Shown here: piece after piece, positions 43,662 through 52,784 of the stretch
How the letters are laid out: each line of letters begins with the position of its first letter
How positions within the stretch are numbered: position 1 is the first letter of the stretch
Assembly (NCBI RefSeq): GCF_000165125.1
Contig: NZ_AEIU01000059.1
Coordinates: 157,956-221,955, forward strand
Direction of reading: 5' to 3'
DNA from: Vibrio caribbeanicus ATCC BAA-2122
Lineage (GTDB): Bacteria; Pseudomonadota; Gammaproteobacteria; Enterobacterales; Vibrionaceae
DNA: 64,000 bases
Made by a program: the position numbers and the translations under genes
The notes under the pieces: model-generated
The model's input: the letters and a program-made list of their open reading frames with translations, nothing else
Told to the model about the DNA's origin: nothing
Database searches by the model: none

Positions 43662-44477
43662 ATGATGGCACGCGTTATAGTTGTCACTTCAGGAAAAGGT
43701 GGCGTTGGTAAAACCACATCAAGTGCTGCAATTGCATCTGGCCTTGCAGTGAAAGGTAAGAAAACTGCCGTTATCGACTTCGATATTGGCCTACGAAACC
43801 TAGATCTCATCATGGGTTGTGAGCGCCGTGTCGTGTATGACTTTGTAAATGTCATTAATGGTGAAGCCAATCTCAACCAAGCCATGATCAAAGATAAAAG
43901 GACAGATAACCTATTTATCCTCCCGGCCTCCCAAACCCGAGATAAAGACGCTCTCTCAAAAGAAGGTGTGCGTCGTGTGTTCGATGAATTGGATGAAATG
44001 GGCTTTGACTTCATTATCTGTGATTCCCCAGCGGGCATAGAACAAGGAGCACTTATGGCGTTATACTTTGCTGATGAAGCAATTGTAACGACGAATCCGG
44101 AAGTCTCATCTGTCAGAGATTCTGACCGCATACTGGGTATTTTAGATTCTAAATCTCGTCGAGCCGAAGACGGGCTTGAGCCTGTGAAACAACATCTACT
44201 TCTTACTCGCTATAACCCAGCTAGAGTCGCTCAGGGTGAGATGCTTAGTGTCGAAGATGTTGAAGAAATCCTGCACATTTCATTGCTTGGCGTCATCCCT
44301 GAGAGCCAAGCAGTTTTGAATGCATCAAATAAAGGTGTCCCTGTTATCTTTGATGAGCAATCTGATGCGGGTATGGCATATAATGATACTGTAGAACGTT
44401 TGCTCGGAGAGCAAGTTGATTTCCGTTTTCTGAATGAGCAGAAAAAAGGCATCTTTAAAAGGCTATTTGGAGGCTAA
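43662..44477 (+). CDS. minD: MinD, septum-site ATPase
   Basis: 271 residues. Deviant Walker A GKGGVGKTT, switch DFDIGLRNLDLIMG, and C-terminal amphipathic membrane-targeting helix (KKGIFKRLFGG). Recruits MinC to the membrane and oscillates with MinE. Adjacent to minE with no spacer. Confidence 0.98.
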   Translation: MMARVIVVTSGKGGVGKTTSSAAIASGLAVKGKKTAVIDFDIGLRNLDLIMGCERRVVYDFVNVINGEANLNQAMIKDKRTDNLFILPASQTRDKDALSKEGVRRVFDELDEMGFDFIICDSPAGIEQGALMALYFADEAIVTTNPEVSSVRDSDRILGILDSKSRRAEDGLEPVKQHLLLTRYNPARVAQGEMLSVEDVEEILHISLLGVIPESQAVLNASNKGVPVIFDEQSDAGMAYNDTVERLLGEQVDFRFLNEQKKGIFKRLFGG

Positions 44478-44741
44478 ATGTCATTACTCGAGTTTTTCCG
44501 CCCACAGAAAAAAACCTCAGCGAACTTAGCCAAAGAAAGGTTGCAAATTATCGTAGCAGAGCGCCGTAGCGAAGGTGATCCTGCTCCATCCTACCTTCCG
44601 GAACTTAAAGAGGATATCCTCAAAGTGATCGCTAAGTACGTTGCTGTAGACCCTTCAATGGTTGACCTTAGCTTTGAGCACAAAGATGACGATATTTCCG
44701 TTCTAGAGCTTAATGTAAAACTTCCCGAAGATGAGAAGTAG
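44478..44741 (+). CDS. minE: MinE, topological specificity factor
   Basis: 87 residues. Anti-MinCD segment [10 protein letters not shown] and the dimerisation part [19 protein letters not shown]. Stimulates MinD ATPase to generate pole-to-pole oscillation. Starts immediately after the minD stop codon. Confidence 0.98.
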   Translation: MSLLEFFRPQKKTSANLAKERLQIIVAERRSEGDPAPSYLPELKEDILKVIAKYVAVDPSMVDLSFEHKDDDISVLELNVKLPEDEK

Positions 44742-45178
44742 GCTGGCATTGGTGACAACACTCTGAATCCTGTGTCTTGAGGCCACTTGGTTACACAGCC
44801 AGTAAAGATATACTGAACATTAACAACTGCCTCGTCTTAATCATAAAGCTGACCACCCATACGGTCAGCTTTTCTTTGAATGTATCCTCTATCACGCCAT
44901 ACCACAGGTTAGCTTCAACACTTCGCCACTTGAAAAGCCCATAATATTGAAAATTTAACTATTAAGTTAAAAATTAAACGTTAAAATTAAGTTTTAGTAT
45001 TTACTCGGATTCAATGTTGATGGCAGACTGAGTAAAAATCATACAGCGGATGCTTTTAGCCTCGTTATCGTTATCTCAACCCAAAATAGAAACGTATTTT
45101 CGATACATCAACAGTAGCCGTCTTCTTTGACACTTATGAACTTGGATCATCAGTCTATTATTTAATTGGTTTAGTACA
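44742..45178. other. Intergenic region between minE and marC-like gene
   Basis: 437 bp. Holds the minCDE terminator (44846-44876) and the promoter for the following gene, which is not clearly recognised. AT-rich stretch at about 44940-45000 (TTAAGTTAAAAATTAAACG). No gene seen. Confidence 0.5.
44844..44878 (+). terminator. minCDE terminator
   Basis: AAGCTGACC (44846-44854) and GGTCAGCTT (44863-44871), 8-nt loop, then TTCTTT. About 105 bp after the minE stop codon. Confidence 0.8.
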
Positions 45179-45817
45179 ATGCAAACATTTGATATTGCGA
45201 TTTTTCTTCAATTTTTTCTCGGCCTTGTGGCTGCCGTAAATCCGATTGGAATAATGCCTGTTTTTGTATCGCTCACAGGTCATATGACCGCAGAAGAAAA
45301 ACACAAAACGGCAGCAACAGCGAACATCGCTGTCGCTATTATACTTGTCGTTTCTCTACTCGCAGGGCAGATGCTTCTTGACATGTTTAGTATTTCATTA
45401 GACTCGTTTAGAGTTGCCGGAGGACTCTTACTTCTCAGTATTGCCTTTTCAATGATGAGTGGCAAACTCGGGGAGGACAAACAAAATAAACAAGAAAAGT
45501 CCGAATATGTAAGTCGTGAACAAATCGGTGTCGTACCTCTTGCAATGCCTCTTATGGCTGGCCCTGGCGCAATAAGTTCAACCATAGTTTATGGTGCTCG
45601 TTACCCGACTGCTATAGATACCGTAGGTATAAGCCTGACCGTTGCTGCATTTTGTTTGTGCTCTTGGTTACTCTTCCGTTCAGCTCCAATTATTGTAAAG
45701 GTTCTCGGCCAAACTGGTATCAATGTCATAACACGTATTATGGGGCTTATACTTGGAGCTTTAGGTATTGAGTTCATAGCAAACGGCCTTCGAAATCTAT
45801 TTCCAGGTCTTGCCTAA
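45179..45817 (+). CDS. MarC-family integral membrane protein
   Basis: 212 residues with six hydrophobic segments. Begins FLQFFLGLVAAVNPIGIMPVF and contains VPLAMPLMAGPGAIS, hallmarks of the MarC/YhgN family. Function unclear; no substrate is firmly known. The start is an ATG at 45179 with no strong ribosome site. Confidence 0.88.
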   Translation: MQTFDIAIFLQFFLGLVAAVNPIGIMPVFVSLTGHMTAEEKHKTAATANIAVAIILVVSLLAGQMLLDMFSISLDSFRVAGGLLLLSIAFSMMSGKLGEDKQNKQEKSEYVSREQIGVVPLAMPLMAGPGAISSTIVYGARYPTAIDTVGISLTVAAFCLCSWLLFRSAPIIVKVLGQTGINVITRIMGLILGALGIEFIANGLRNLFPGLA

Positions 45818-45868
45818 TTTTATTGATAGATGATTTAAACAAGATTTAGTTACAAGGTTACTCTCAGC

Positions 45869-46717
45869 ATGTCACGCCGTTCCTTAAAGCATTATTTATA
45901 CGTTACTATTTTTGGTACTCACACGAGAGCTGGACGTCTTTTCGATATTCTCCTTATCATTGCGATACTCTCTTCTTTACTCGTACTAACTTTAGAGTCG
46001 GTGCCCAGTATCGCGAGTGAATGGGGAAAGCAACTCAGAGCTCTAGAATATACTTTCACGTGCTTGTTCACTCTTGAGTATTTATTAAGGCTTTATTGCT
46101 CTCCAAAACCAAGTGCTTATGCCAAGAGTTTCTACGGTGTTGTTGACCTATTGGCTATTTTGCCCACCTATCTAGCCTTCCTCTTTCCCGCAGCATCATC
46201 GATGAGCGTGATCAGGTTGCTACGTGTCATGCGGATTTTCCGCATCCTGAAATTGGTACGTTACTTACAAGATTCCAACATATTGCTCAGGTCACTACTT
46301 ATGGCGCGCAGGAAAATATTTATTTTCTTTAGCACAGTCGCAATCTTAGTGACTATTTTTGGCTCGCTCATTTTCATTATTGAAGGGCCAGAAAATGGCT
46401 TTACGAGTATTCCTAAAAGTATCTATTGGGCGATCGTCACCATTACCACTGTGGGTTATGGTGATTTGGTGCCACAAACACACCTTGGTAAGGCTATCGC
46501 TTCGATAACTATGCTACTAGGCTACTCTATTCTCGCGGTTCCTACTGGGATTATTACTGCGGAACTAAGCCAAGAAATGCGGACACATAAAACCTTAGTC
46601 AAATGTCCCAACTGCTCTAAATCTGGCCATGAGTCTGATGCGATACATTGTAAATACTGTGGTGGAGAGTTGGCAGAACCAAACCAAAGAGTTGTCGTGA
46701 ATGAGGGGAAAAACTAA
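45869..46717 (+). CDS. Voltage-gated-type potassium channel with C-terminal zinc ribbon
   Basis: 282 residues. Six-helix ion-channel topology with a voltage-sensor S4 rich in Arg (VIRLLRVMRIFRILKLVRYL) and the selectivity filter TITTVGYGDLVP. After S6 the tail carries a four-Cys ribbon (CPNCSKSGHESDAIHCKYCG). Probably a K+ channel; the ribbon may tune gating or assembly, which is inference. Confidence 0.9.
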   Translation: MSRRSLKHYLYVTIFGTHTRAGRLFDILLIIAILSSLLVLTLESVPSIASEWGKQLRALEYTFTCLFTLEYLLRLYCSPKPSAYAKSFYGVVDLLAILPTYLAFLFPAASSMSVIRLLRVMRIFRILKLVRYLQDSNILLRSLLMARRKIFIFFSTVAILVTIFGSLIFIIEGPENGFTSIPKSIYWAIVTITTVGYGDLVPQTHLGKAIASITMLLGYSILAVPTGIITAELSQEMRTHKTLVKCPNCSKSGHESDAIHCKYCGGELAEPNQRVVVNEGKN

Positions 46718-46742
46718 ACCTTACTGTCGTTAAGATTAACTG

Positions 46743-46790
46743 AGTACTCACCGCAGAAAATACATTAATACTGCGGTGAGTCATATTTTT
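46743..46790. terminator. Convergent terminator between channel gene and asd
   Basis: ACTCACCGCAG (46746-46756) and CTGCGGTGAGT (46771-46781): 11-bp stem, 14-nt loop, with CATATTTTTA after it on the plus strand. Serves both converging genes. Confidence 0.85.
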
Positions 46791-47901
46791 ATTTCTCAGC
46801 GATTAAAATTCTTAGTGTTCGACGAAGGGGCTCAGCTGCTCCCCAAAGAAGCTGATCTCCCACGGTAAATGCGTTTAAGAAATCATCCCCCATCGACATT
46901 TTGCGTAAACGTCCAACTGGGATAGATAATGTCCCTGTGACTTTGGCAGGCGTCAGCTCCTGGGTGGTCACTTCTCGCTCATTCGGTACAACTTTAACCC
47001 AATCATTATGCGTCGCAATCATCTCTTCAATTTCATCCATGGGCACATTCCCCTTGAGCTTAAGAGTGAGAGCTTGTGAGTGACACCTCATAGCCCCAAT
47101 CCGTACACAAGTGCCATCAATTGGAATGGGTTGGGTATCTAGACCAAGAATTTTGTTTGCTTCTACACCTGCTTTCCATTCTTCTTTACTCTGGCCATTA
47201 TCGCGTTTGACATCAATCCAAGGGATCAGAGAACCTGCCAATGGCGCACCAAAACGATCGGTTGGAAATGCGTCGCTACGAATGCTCTCTGCGACTTTCT
47301 TGTCAATATCGAGAATAGAGCTAGACGGATCAGATAACTCAGGTAGAACTGACTGATTAATCGCACCCATCTGAGTAATCAACTCACGCATATTTTGCGC
47401 GCCCGCCCCAGAAGCGGCCTGATAGGTCATCGCACTACACCATTCAACGAGGCCTCTCTCAAATAATCCACCCAACCCCATCAACATAAGACTCACTGTG
47501 CAATTTCCACCAACGAAGGTTTTAACACCACTGTGTATACCTTTTTGGATCTGAGTAAGGTTAACAGGATCGAGTGCAATGATAGAATCGGTAGACATAC
47601 GCAAAGTTGATGCAGCATCAATCCAATAACCTTGCCACCCAGACTGACGTAATTTTGGGTAGACCTTTTCTGTGTAAGAACCGCCTTGGCAAGTGATGAC
47701 AATGTCCAGTTTTTTTAGGCTATCTATATCAAAAGCATCTTGAAGGATGCCCGCATCTTTACCAAAATTTGGAGCAGGAGTTCCGGTTTGAGATGTACTA
47801 TAGAAAACAGGTTCAATTAGTTTAAAGTCATTCTCTTCAACCATACGCTGCATAAGTACCGAACCAACCATACCTCGCCAGCCAACTAAACCAACTCTCA
47901 T
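46789..47901 (-). CDS. asd: Aspartate-semialdehyde dehydrogenase
   Basis: 370 residues from [16 protein letters not shown] at 47901, chosen for the AAGGAGAG site and family length; an upstream frame start at 47970 adds unlike sequence. Reduces aspartyl phosphate to semialdehyde for lysine, threonine, methionine and diaminopimelate synthesis. NADP-binding GWRGMVGS, catalytic cysteine in [13 protein letters not shown], and MRCHSQALT near the C-terminus. Confidence 0.96.
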   Translation of the reverse strand: MRVGLVGWRGMVGSVLMQRMVEENDFKLIEPVFYSTSQTGTPAPNFGKDAGILQDAFDIDSLKKLDIVITCQGGSYTEKVYPKLRQSGWQGYWIDAASTLRMSTDSIIALDPVNLTQIQKGIHSGVKTFVGGNCTVSLMLMGLGGLFERGLVEWCSAMTYQAASGAGAQNMRELITQMGAINQSVLPELSDPSSSILDIDKKVAESIRSDAFPTDRFGAPLAGSLIPWIDVKRDNGQSKEEWKAGVEANKILGLDTQPIPIDGTCVRIGAMRCHSQALTLKLKGNVPMDEIEEMIATHNDWVKVVPNEREVTTQELTPAKVTGTLSIPVGRLRKMSMGDDFLNAFTVGDQLLWGAAEPLRRTLRILIAEK

Positions 47902-48291
47902 ACTGAACTCTCCTTGTGAAAAATAAAAAAAGTAATCCCACATAGTCAATTTTTCTTGGCCAAATCTCAAGTAAAAAATGATTTTATTTGATTAGGGCTA
48001 CTCACTTCTGAATCGTTTGAGAAAAAGAAAATGGCATTCCGCAAGTAAAAGGTTTACTTACTAGGGGGCTATTTTAACTTTTACATAATGACAAAATAAA
48101 AAACTTTAAATGCCATTATTTAAAATATTTAACCAAATAAAAACATATCAATAGATACAAATCACACATGAATAGTAATTTCTCGAAATATTAATCTACG
48201 TAAGGTAAAGTGCTGCACATTCAGATTAAGCACAAAATACGTGCTGCTTTTGCTTCAATAAGCACACTTTTTACAACACCAGAGGCACTGT
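47902..48291. other. Intergenic region between divergent asd and nhaC
   Basis: 390 bp with both promoters. I looked for a lysine riboswitch before asd and did not see its conserved core. Two short direct copies of GTGCTGC (48210-48216 and 48241-48247) precede nhaC. Nothing else stands out. Confidence 0.5.
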
Positions 48292-49719
48292 ATGTCCCAA
48301 CTCAACCCACGTCTGCCAAACTTGATTCAAGTTATCTTGGCCTTAGGCTTATTTTTATTAATGGCTTTTTCATTCACCGCACAATTAAACCTACCGATTC
48401 AGTTAGCACTCTACATCGGCTGGTTTATAATTATTGCGCTTGGAATTCATTTGGGCCATCAATACAAAGAACTTGAACAGGCAGCACTAGGCGGAATTTC
48501 AAACGGACTGGGTGCCGTATTGATTCTTCTCGCTGTTGGCGCTTTGGTAGGAACATGGATATCTGGTGGGATCGTACCTACTATCATTTATTATGGTCTA
48601 AAAGCCATCCACCCTTCTGTATTTTTATTGGCAACCATGGTGATATGTTCTTTGACTGCCCTAGCAACAGGGACATCTTGGGGTGCAGCAGGTACAGCAG
48701 GTATTGCAATGATGGGCATAGGTCAAGGGCTTGGCGTTCCGGCACCTATCACTGCTGGAGCTGTTCTATCTGGTTGTTATTTTGGTGATAAAATGTCACC
48801 CCTATCAGATTCTGTGATCTTAGCTTCATCGATGTCAAACGTAGAGGTTGTCGAACATATTAAAGGCATGCTTCCGATCGCAGCCATTAGCTATGTCATC
48901 ACTGGTATCATGTTTACTGCATTTGGTTTCCACTATGCCGGCAATGTTGATATGTCACAGGTCCAATCCGTTATTCATGCAATGGAGAAACAATTTTACA
49001 TAACGCCATACTCTTTCATTCCTGTCGTTATTGTTTTAGGTTTACTTGCCATGCGCATGCCTTCTTTTCCGGTGATAAGCTTTGGTTCATTACTTGGAAT
49101 TATTTGGGCTGTTATGATTCAAGATGTTGACTTCTTGGTTGCTTTTAACACGGCTTGGGCACCTTTTGAAATTGACTCTGGAATAGCTTTCATAGACTCA
49201 ATCCTCAATAGAGGTGGTATGTCATCTATGTTAGGCTCAGTTGCTGTTATTGTTTTTGGTCTCGGCTTCGGTGGTTTACTCGATAAAGTTGGTGTACTTG
49301 AGACGATAGCGAGGCTTTTTGAGCGCCGAATAAACAATTCTGGGTCACTGGCAACAAGCACAATTGGTACTGCATTCATGGGTAATGTGTTTGGTTCAGC
49401 GATGTACGTATCCTTGATCTTAACCCCAAAGATATGTGCTAAAAATTATGACCGTCTTGGTTATCAACGCAAGAACCTATCTAGAAATGCTGAGTTCGGT
49501 GGGACGCTTACATCAGGTATGGTACCTTGGAGCGATAACGGTATTTATATGGCAAGTATTCTGGGTGTCGCTACACTCTCCTATGCACCATTTATGTGGT
49601 TGAGTTTTGTCTGTATTGCCGTCACCATTTTCACATCATATATGGGTTGGTTCATAGATAAGGTTGACAGCCAAAAGCCACAATCCGTTGATGATGGTAT
49701 GATACAAAAAGAAGTTTAA
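48292..49719 (+). CDS. nhaC: NhaC-type Na+/H+ antiporter
   Basis: 475 residues with about 11-12 hydrophobic segments. NhaC signatures: GALVGTWISGGIVPTIIYYG, ATGTSWGAAGTAGIAM, and SGCYFGDKMSPLSDSVILAS, plus LTSGMVPWSDNGIYM. Exchanges Na+ for H+ across the inner membrane; useful in saline habitats. Closed by a strong terminator. Confidence 0.93.
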   Translation: MSQLNPRLPNLIQVILALGLFLLMAFSFTAQLNLPIQLALYIGWFIIIALGIHLGHQYKELEQAALGGISNGLGAVLILLAVGALVGTWISGGIVPTIIYYGLKAIHPSVFLLATMVICSLTALATGTSWGAAGTAGIAMMGIGQGLGVPAPITAGAVLSGCYFGDKMSPLSDSVILASSMSNVEVVEHIKGMLPIAAISYVITGIMFTAFGFHYAGNVDMSQVQSVIHAMEKQFYITPYSFIPVVIVLGLLAMRMPSFPVISFGSLLGIIWAVMIQDVDFLVAFNTAWAPFEIDSGIAFIDSILNRGGMSSMLGSVAVIVFGLGFGGLLDKVGVLETIARLFERRINNSGSLATSTIGTAFMGNVFGSAMYVSLILTPKICAKNYDRLGYQRKNLSRNAEFGGTLTSGMVPWSDNGIYMASILGVATLSYAPFMWLSFVCIAVTIFTSYMGWFIDKVDSQKPQSVDDGMIQKEV

Positions 49720-49724
49720 AGACA

Positions 49725-49757
49725 TAAAAAAGCGCCCACACCAGGCGCTTTTTTTAT
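49725..49757. terminator. Bidirectional terminator after nhaC
   Basis: AAGCGCC (49730-49736) and GGCGCTT (49744-49750), 7-nt loop, A-tract before and T7 after. It sits between nhaC and the convergent signalling cluster. Confidence 0.92.
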
Positions 49758-49761
49758 CATG

Positions 49762-50985
49762 CTACGTAACTTCATCAAGGAAGTTTCTTGCTTCTATTAT
49801 TGCTTGTTCCAAATGTACCGATAGCTTTTCCAAAAGAGGTGCAACAGAGGAGAGATCGGCCATCACAATCTCCTCTATCTGTCCGGATAGATTTTTAATA
49901 TTAACGGCACCAAGATTACCCCCTACACCTTTTAGGCTATGCACCTTTCTATGCACCTCTTCAGCATTCCCCTTTGCAATGAGATCTCTCATAACGTCAA
50001 TATCATCAGAGTGGTCTTCAATAAAGACCTCAAGTAGCATACGTACCGATCCAGTATCATTGTCGAAAGAATCCATCATTTGAGTAAAGTTAATCTCTCC
50101 CCCCATAGGAATCTTTACTTTTTTACTAGGCTCAACGTTACTCACAGCAACATTTACCTCTCTCTGTGACATACCTTCCTCTGATTCGCTTGAAGTACTT
50201 TCTGAGTCGGATACAACTCTAATCCGATGTCCCCATATCAATAACCCCATGAAAGTAGCAATGACCAGTGCTGAGACCGTACCAGAAAGCCATATGTGCA
50301 TTGCAAGTAAAGAGTTGAATTGACCATTCTGTGCACTTATCTGAGCATGTACATCATGGGCAATAATATTATCTACGATGTACTGTCCTTTCGCATATGC
50401 CCCTAAAACCGCGGAAACACTCGCCAAAATTTCTTGTAAATCTTGCTGCTCTTGTTGCGGAAGTGCTGTCGAAAGTGCATAGACATTGTCTATATCGCGG
50501 AAAATCTGGGGGCTCGACTGGTTATCACCGAACAAAGCTTCGAGTACGTTAGCGCTCAAAATATAATAAAGAAAAGAAACTCTTTGATTGTCAGCATGAC
50601 GCTCGCGCATTACTTTGATTTGTTCAACCAAATTCTGTAAATCTAGACTATTCTCGAGGTAAACTTTTGCTTGATCAATGAACCTGTCCGTCGTGAACAA
50701 AAGATGATTGATGTCTGGTGAAATCCAAGCCTTTTTGTACTGAGCATCAATTTGAAGTCTTAACGCGTAAATGAGCTGAAGGTCTAGGGCTTGGTCATTG
50801 GCCATCATCACTCGATAAGGCGTTTCAAAGGCAAACGAATCACGCAGTTTCTGAACGCTACTACCGAGTTCGTATATCTGCTCTTTGGTCGTTCTGGTAG
50901 AATGATAACTGGTTGCAATCACCAGCATACACAATAGCCATGCAGCAACTAGCCCCCAACCATAATTTATTATATTTCTATCCAT
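49762..50985 (-). CDS. Membrane-bound sensor with C-terminal Hpt domain
   Basis: 407 residues from MDRNIINYGWG at 50985 (GGGGCAGATTC upstream; a GTG 13 codons earlier lacks a site). Helix 1 (about 8-26), a helical periplasmic domain of about 215 residues, helix 2 (about 243-266), an acidic linker, and a C-terminal Hpt domain with phospho-His in KVHSLKGVGGNLGA. It has no kinase or receiver domain, so it would receive phosphate from a partner, perhaps under control of a periplasmic signal. Last gene of the signalling cluster. Confidence 0.82.
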   Translation of the reverse strand: MDRNIINYGWGLVAAWLLCMLVIATSYHSTRTTKEQIYELGSSVQKLRDSFAFETPYRVMMANDQALDLQLIYALRLQIDAQYKKAWISPDINHLLFTTDRFIDQAKVYLENSLDLQNLVEQIKVMRERHADNQRVSFLYYILSANVLEALFGDNQSSPQIFRDIDNVYALSTALPQQEQQDLQEILASVSAVLGAYAKGQYIVDNIIAHDVHAQISAQNGQFNSLLAMHIWLSGTVSALVIATFMGLLIWGHRIRVVSDSESTSSESEEGMSQREVNVAVSNVEPSKKVKIPMGGEINFTQMMDSFDNDTGSVRMLLEVFIEDHSDDIDVMRDLIAKGNAEEVHRKVHSLKGVGGNLGAVNIKNLSGQIEEIVMADLSSVAPLLEKLSVHLEQAIIEARNFLDEVT

Positions 50986-51078
50986 GAATCTGCCCCAACC
51001 ATTATATATTGAGTGAAATTCCACTTTGCGTGATAGCGCCTAAGTATCCATAAAAACTGCGCTTTTTTTCTATTTTCT

Positions 51079-51429
51079 TTACATAGATAAATAGTTCGTT
51101 ACCTGACCATCAAGCTCCTTCGCATATTTTCTTACCTGAAGTGACAATGAAAGCAAACTACCGGAACAAAACTCATTTTGTTTGCACTCTGTTTCAAGCT
51201 TTAAACACAAATCTGCAAGGACAGATGCCCCTATGAACTGACTTGAAGACTTGAGAGAATGTACAGAGCGGAAAAAGGTTTCGGCAATCTCTTCACCGAT
51301 ACTTGGAAGGGGTAGGGCCAAGTGTTGTCTGAGTAAAATCTGATACTCACCCAATAACTCCGGTACCCCTTCCTCGCCAACAAGCTTGATAACTTCAGAG
51401 GGTGAAAACAAGTAGTCTTTATCAACCAT
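51079..51429 (-). CDS. Free Hpt phosphotransfer protein
   Basis: 116 residues, all one Hpt helical bundle with the phospho-acceptor in FRSVHSLKSSSQFIG. Soluble. Lies 26 bp after the REC-HD-GYP-like gene. It can act as relay or phosphate sink between the receivers of the cluster. Confidence 0.85.
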   Translation of the reverse strand: MVDKDYLFSPSEVIKLVGEEGVPELLGEYQILLRQHLALPLPSIGEEIAETFFRSVHSLKSSSQFIGASVLADLCLKLETECKQNEFCSGSLLSLSLQVRKYAKELDGQVTNYLSM

Positions 51430-51455
51430 GTTGGCCTCTTAACATACTCAGATAT

Positions 51456-52781
51456 CTATATGTATATCGCAATAGGAACTTCTAGCGAATTCTCAATCTT
51501 CTGCAATCGCTGGAGTAAGGCTGCATTAATCTCTTGCCCAGCAGACAACATCATTTGTCCATTTGGATGATAAACATCTTGCTTGAGAATTGCGCCAACT
51601 TTGACTTCATCAAGTCCAACACACAAATCAACATCCGATCCTGCTACTTCAGTTTTGAGTATCTCAAGAAAAGTGTCAACGATCATGGGATCGTATAACT
51701 CACCGGCCTGTTGTTTGATAAACGTCCTCGCACTGCTTGGCTTTAAACGAGATGGATTTTGACTCCCCGAAACAAAGAAGTCATAGTTTTTTACGACTCT
51801 CAAAATTCTTGAACCCACAGGAATAGCATCTCCGGCTAAATGGTCTGGCTTGCCAGTCCCATCAAAGTTTTCATCTTGATGACGAATCACAGCAACAAGA
51901 GGAGCAAACCTTTTGATCTGACCTATAATAGTGGCACCAATCTCAGCATTAGCTGATGGAGCAAGCGACACGTGCGACCCCTGAGTGCTTGGAGTTTGTT
52001 CTTCATCCACCGCATTGGGATCTACAGTACCAAGCAAGCCAATTTCGTGCAGCAAGGCACTCAAGTAACAATGAGTCACTTCAGATTCAGGTAACCCCAT
52101 TTTTATCGCAACCATTTTTGCGTATTCGGAGATACGTTCATTATCGGTGCTCGGCTTGCCTGTTGCATACTGAATAATGGCGGATAAGGCCGCAAGTATA
52201 TCTTTAAATGTTCTTGCCCTACTACTAAGCAACATTTCCATTTTTTTATTGGATTCTAATAGCGATGCAGTCCTATCTTTTACTTTCTGCTCTAGAGCAT
52301 TATTTAACTCACCAAGTTCGTCATTTTTTTTCTGGAGTTCGTCAGTTAACGCTTGCTTTTGTTTGCGTAAATCAAACAGCTCTGATGCCTTCGAAAGCGT
52401 CAGCTTAATGCCTTCGTTATCCCAAGGCTTGGCAAGATAAGTATGGATACCGCCCTCGTTAACCGCTCGAATTGTCGATTCCATATCACTGTATCCAGTC
52501 AGTAGAAACCGAATCGAATTGGGACAAAATTCTTTGGCTCTTTTGAGAAACTCTGCACCGTCCATTGTCGGCATTCTCATATCAGAAATCATAATATTAA
52601 TATCATGGTCTTCCAGATACTTGAGCGCCTCATGCCCATCATTGAATGAAACAACATCATATTCGAACCTAAGTATCCGTGTTAAAGCCTTGAGGATATC
52701 CTTTTCATCATCAAGCAACAGTAACGTTTTCTTTTCACCTTCTTCAGGTACAATCGGATCTTCAGTCGCGTCATTTTCCAT
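51456..52781 (-). CDS. Response regulator with degenerate HD-GYP domain
   Basis: 441 residues. Receiver at about 15-130 (LLDDE, ISDMRMPTMDG), a coiled coil at about 140-195, then an HD-GYP-type domain in which the metal motif HD-x2-GK is replaced by HEIGLLG and the GYP motif by GTGKP in ENFDGTGKP. With these losses c-di-GMP hydrolysis is doubtful. In Shewanella and V. cholerae a degenerate REC-HD-GYP protein (HnoD) inhibits a partner REC-EAL enzyme; the gene next door fits that partner. Functional transfer is inference. Confidence 0.85.
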   Translation of the reverse strand: MENDATEDPIVPEEGEKKTLLLLDDEKDILKALTRILRFEYDVVSFNDGHEALKYLEDHDINIMISDMRMPTMDGAEFLKRAKEFCPNSIRFLLTGYSDMESTIRAVNEGGIHTYLAKPWDNEGIKLTLSKASELFDLRKQKQALTDELQKKNDELGELNNALEQKVKDRTASLLESNKKMEMLLSSRARTFKDILAALSAIIQYATGKPSTDNERISEYAKMVAIKMGLPESEVTHCYLSALLHEIGLLGTVDPNAVDEEQTPSTQGSHVSLAPSANAEIGATIIGQIKRFAPLVAVIRHQDENFDGTGKPDHLAGDAIPVGSRILRVVKNYDFFVSGSQNPSRLKPSSARTFIKQQAGELYDPMIVDTFLEILKTEVAGSDVDLCVGLDEVKVGAILKQDVYHPNGQMMLSAGQEINAALLQRLQKIENSLEVPIAIYI

Positions 52782-52784
52782 AAA

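Noticed and set aside
47901-47970. 23-codon N-terminal extension of asd
   Set aside because: Family proteins begin at [10 protein letters not shown], which has AAGGAGAG just upstream.
47902-48291. Lysine riboswitch before asd
   Set aside because: The conserved core elements of the lysine riboswitch were not seen in the leader.
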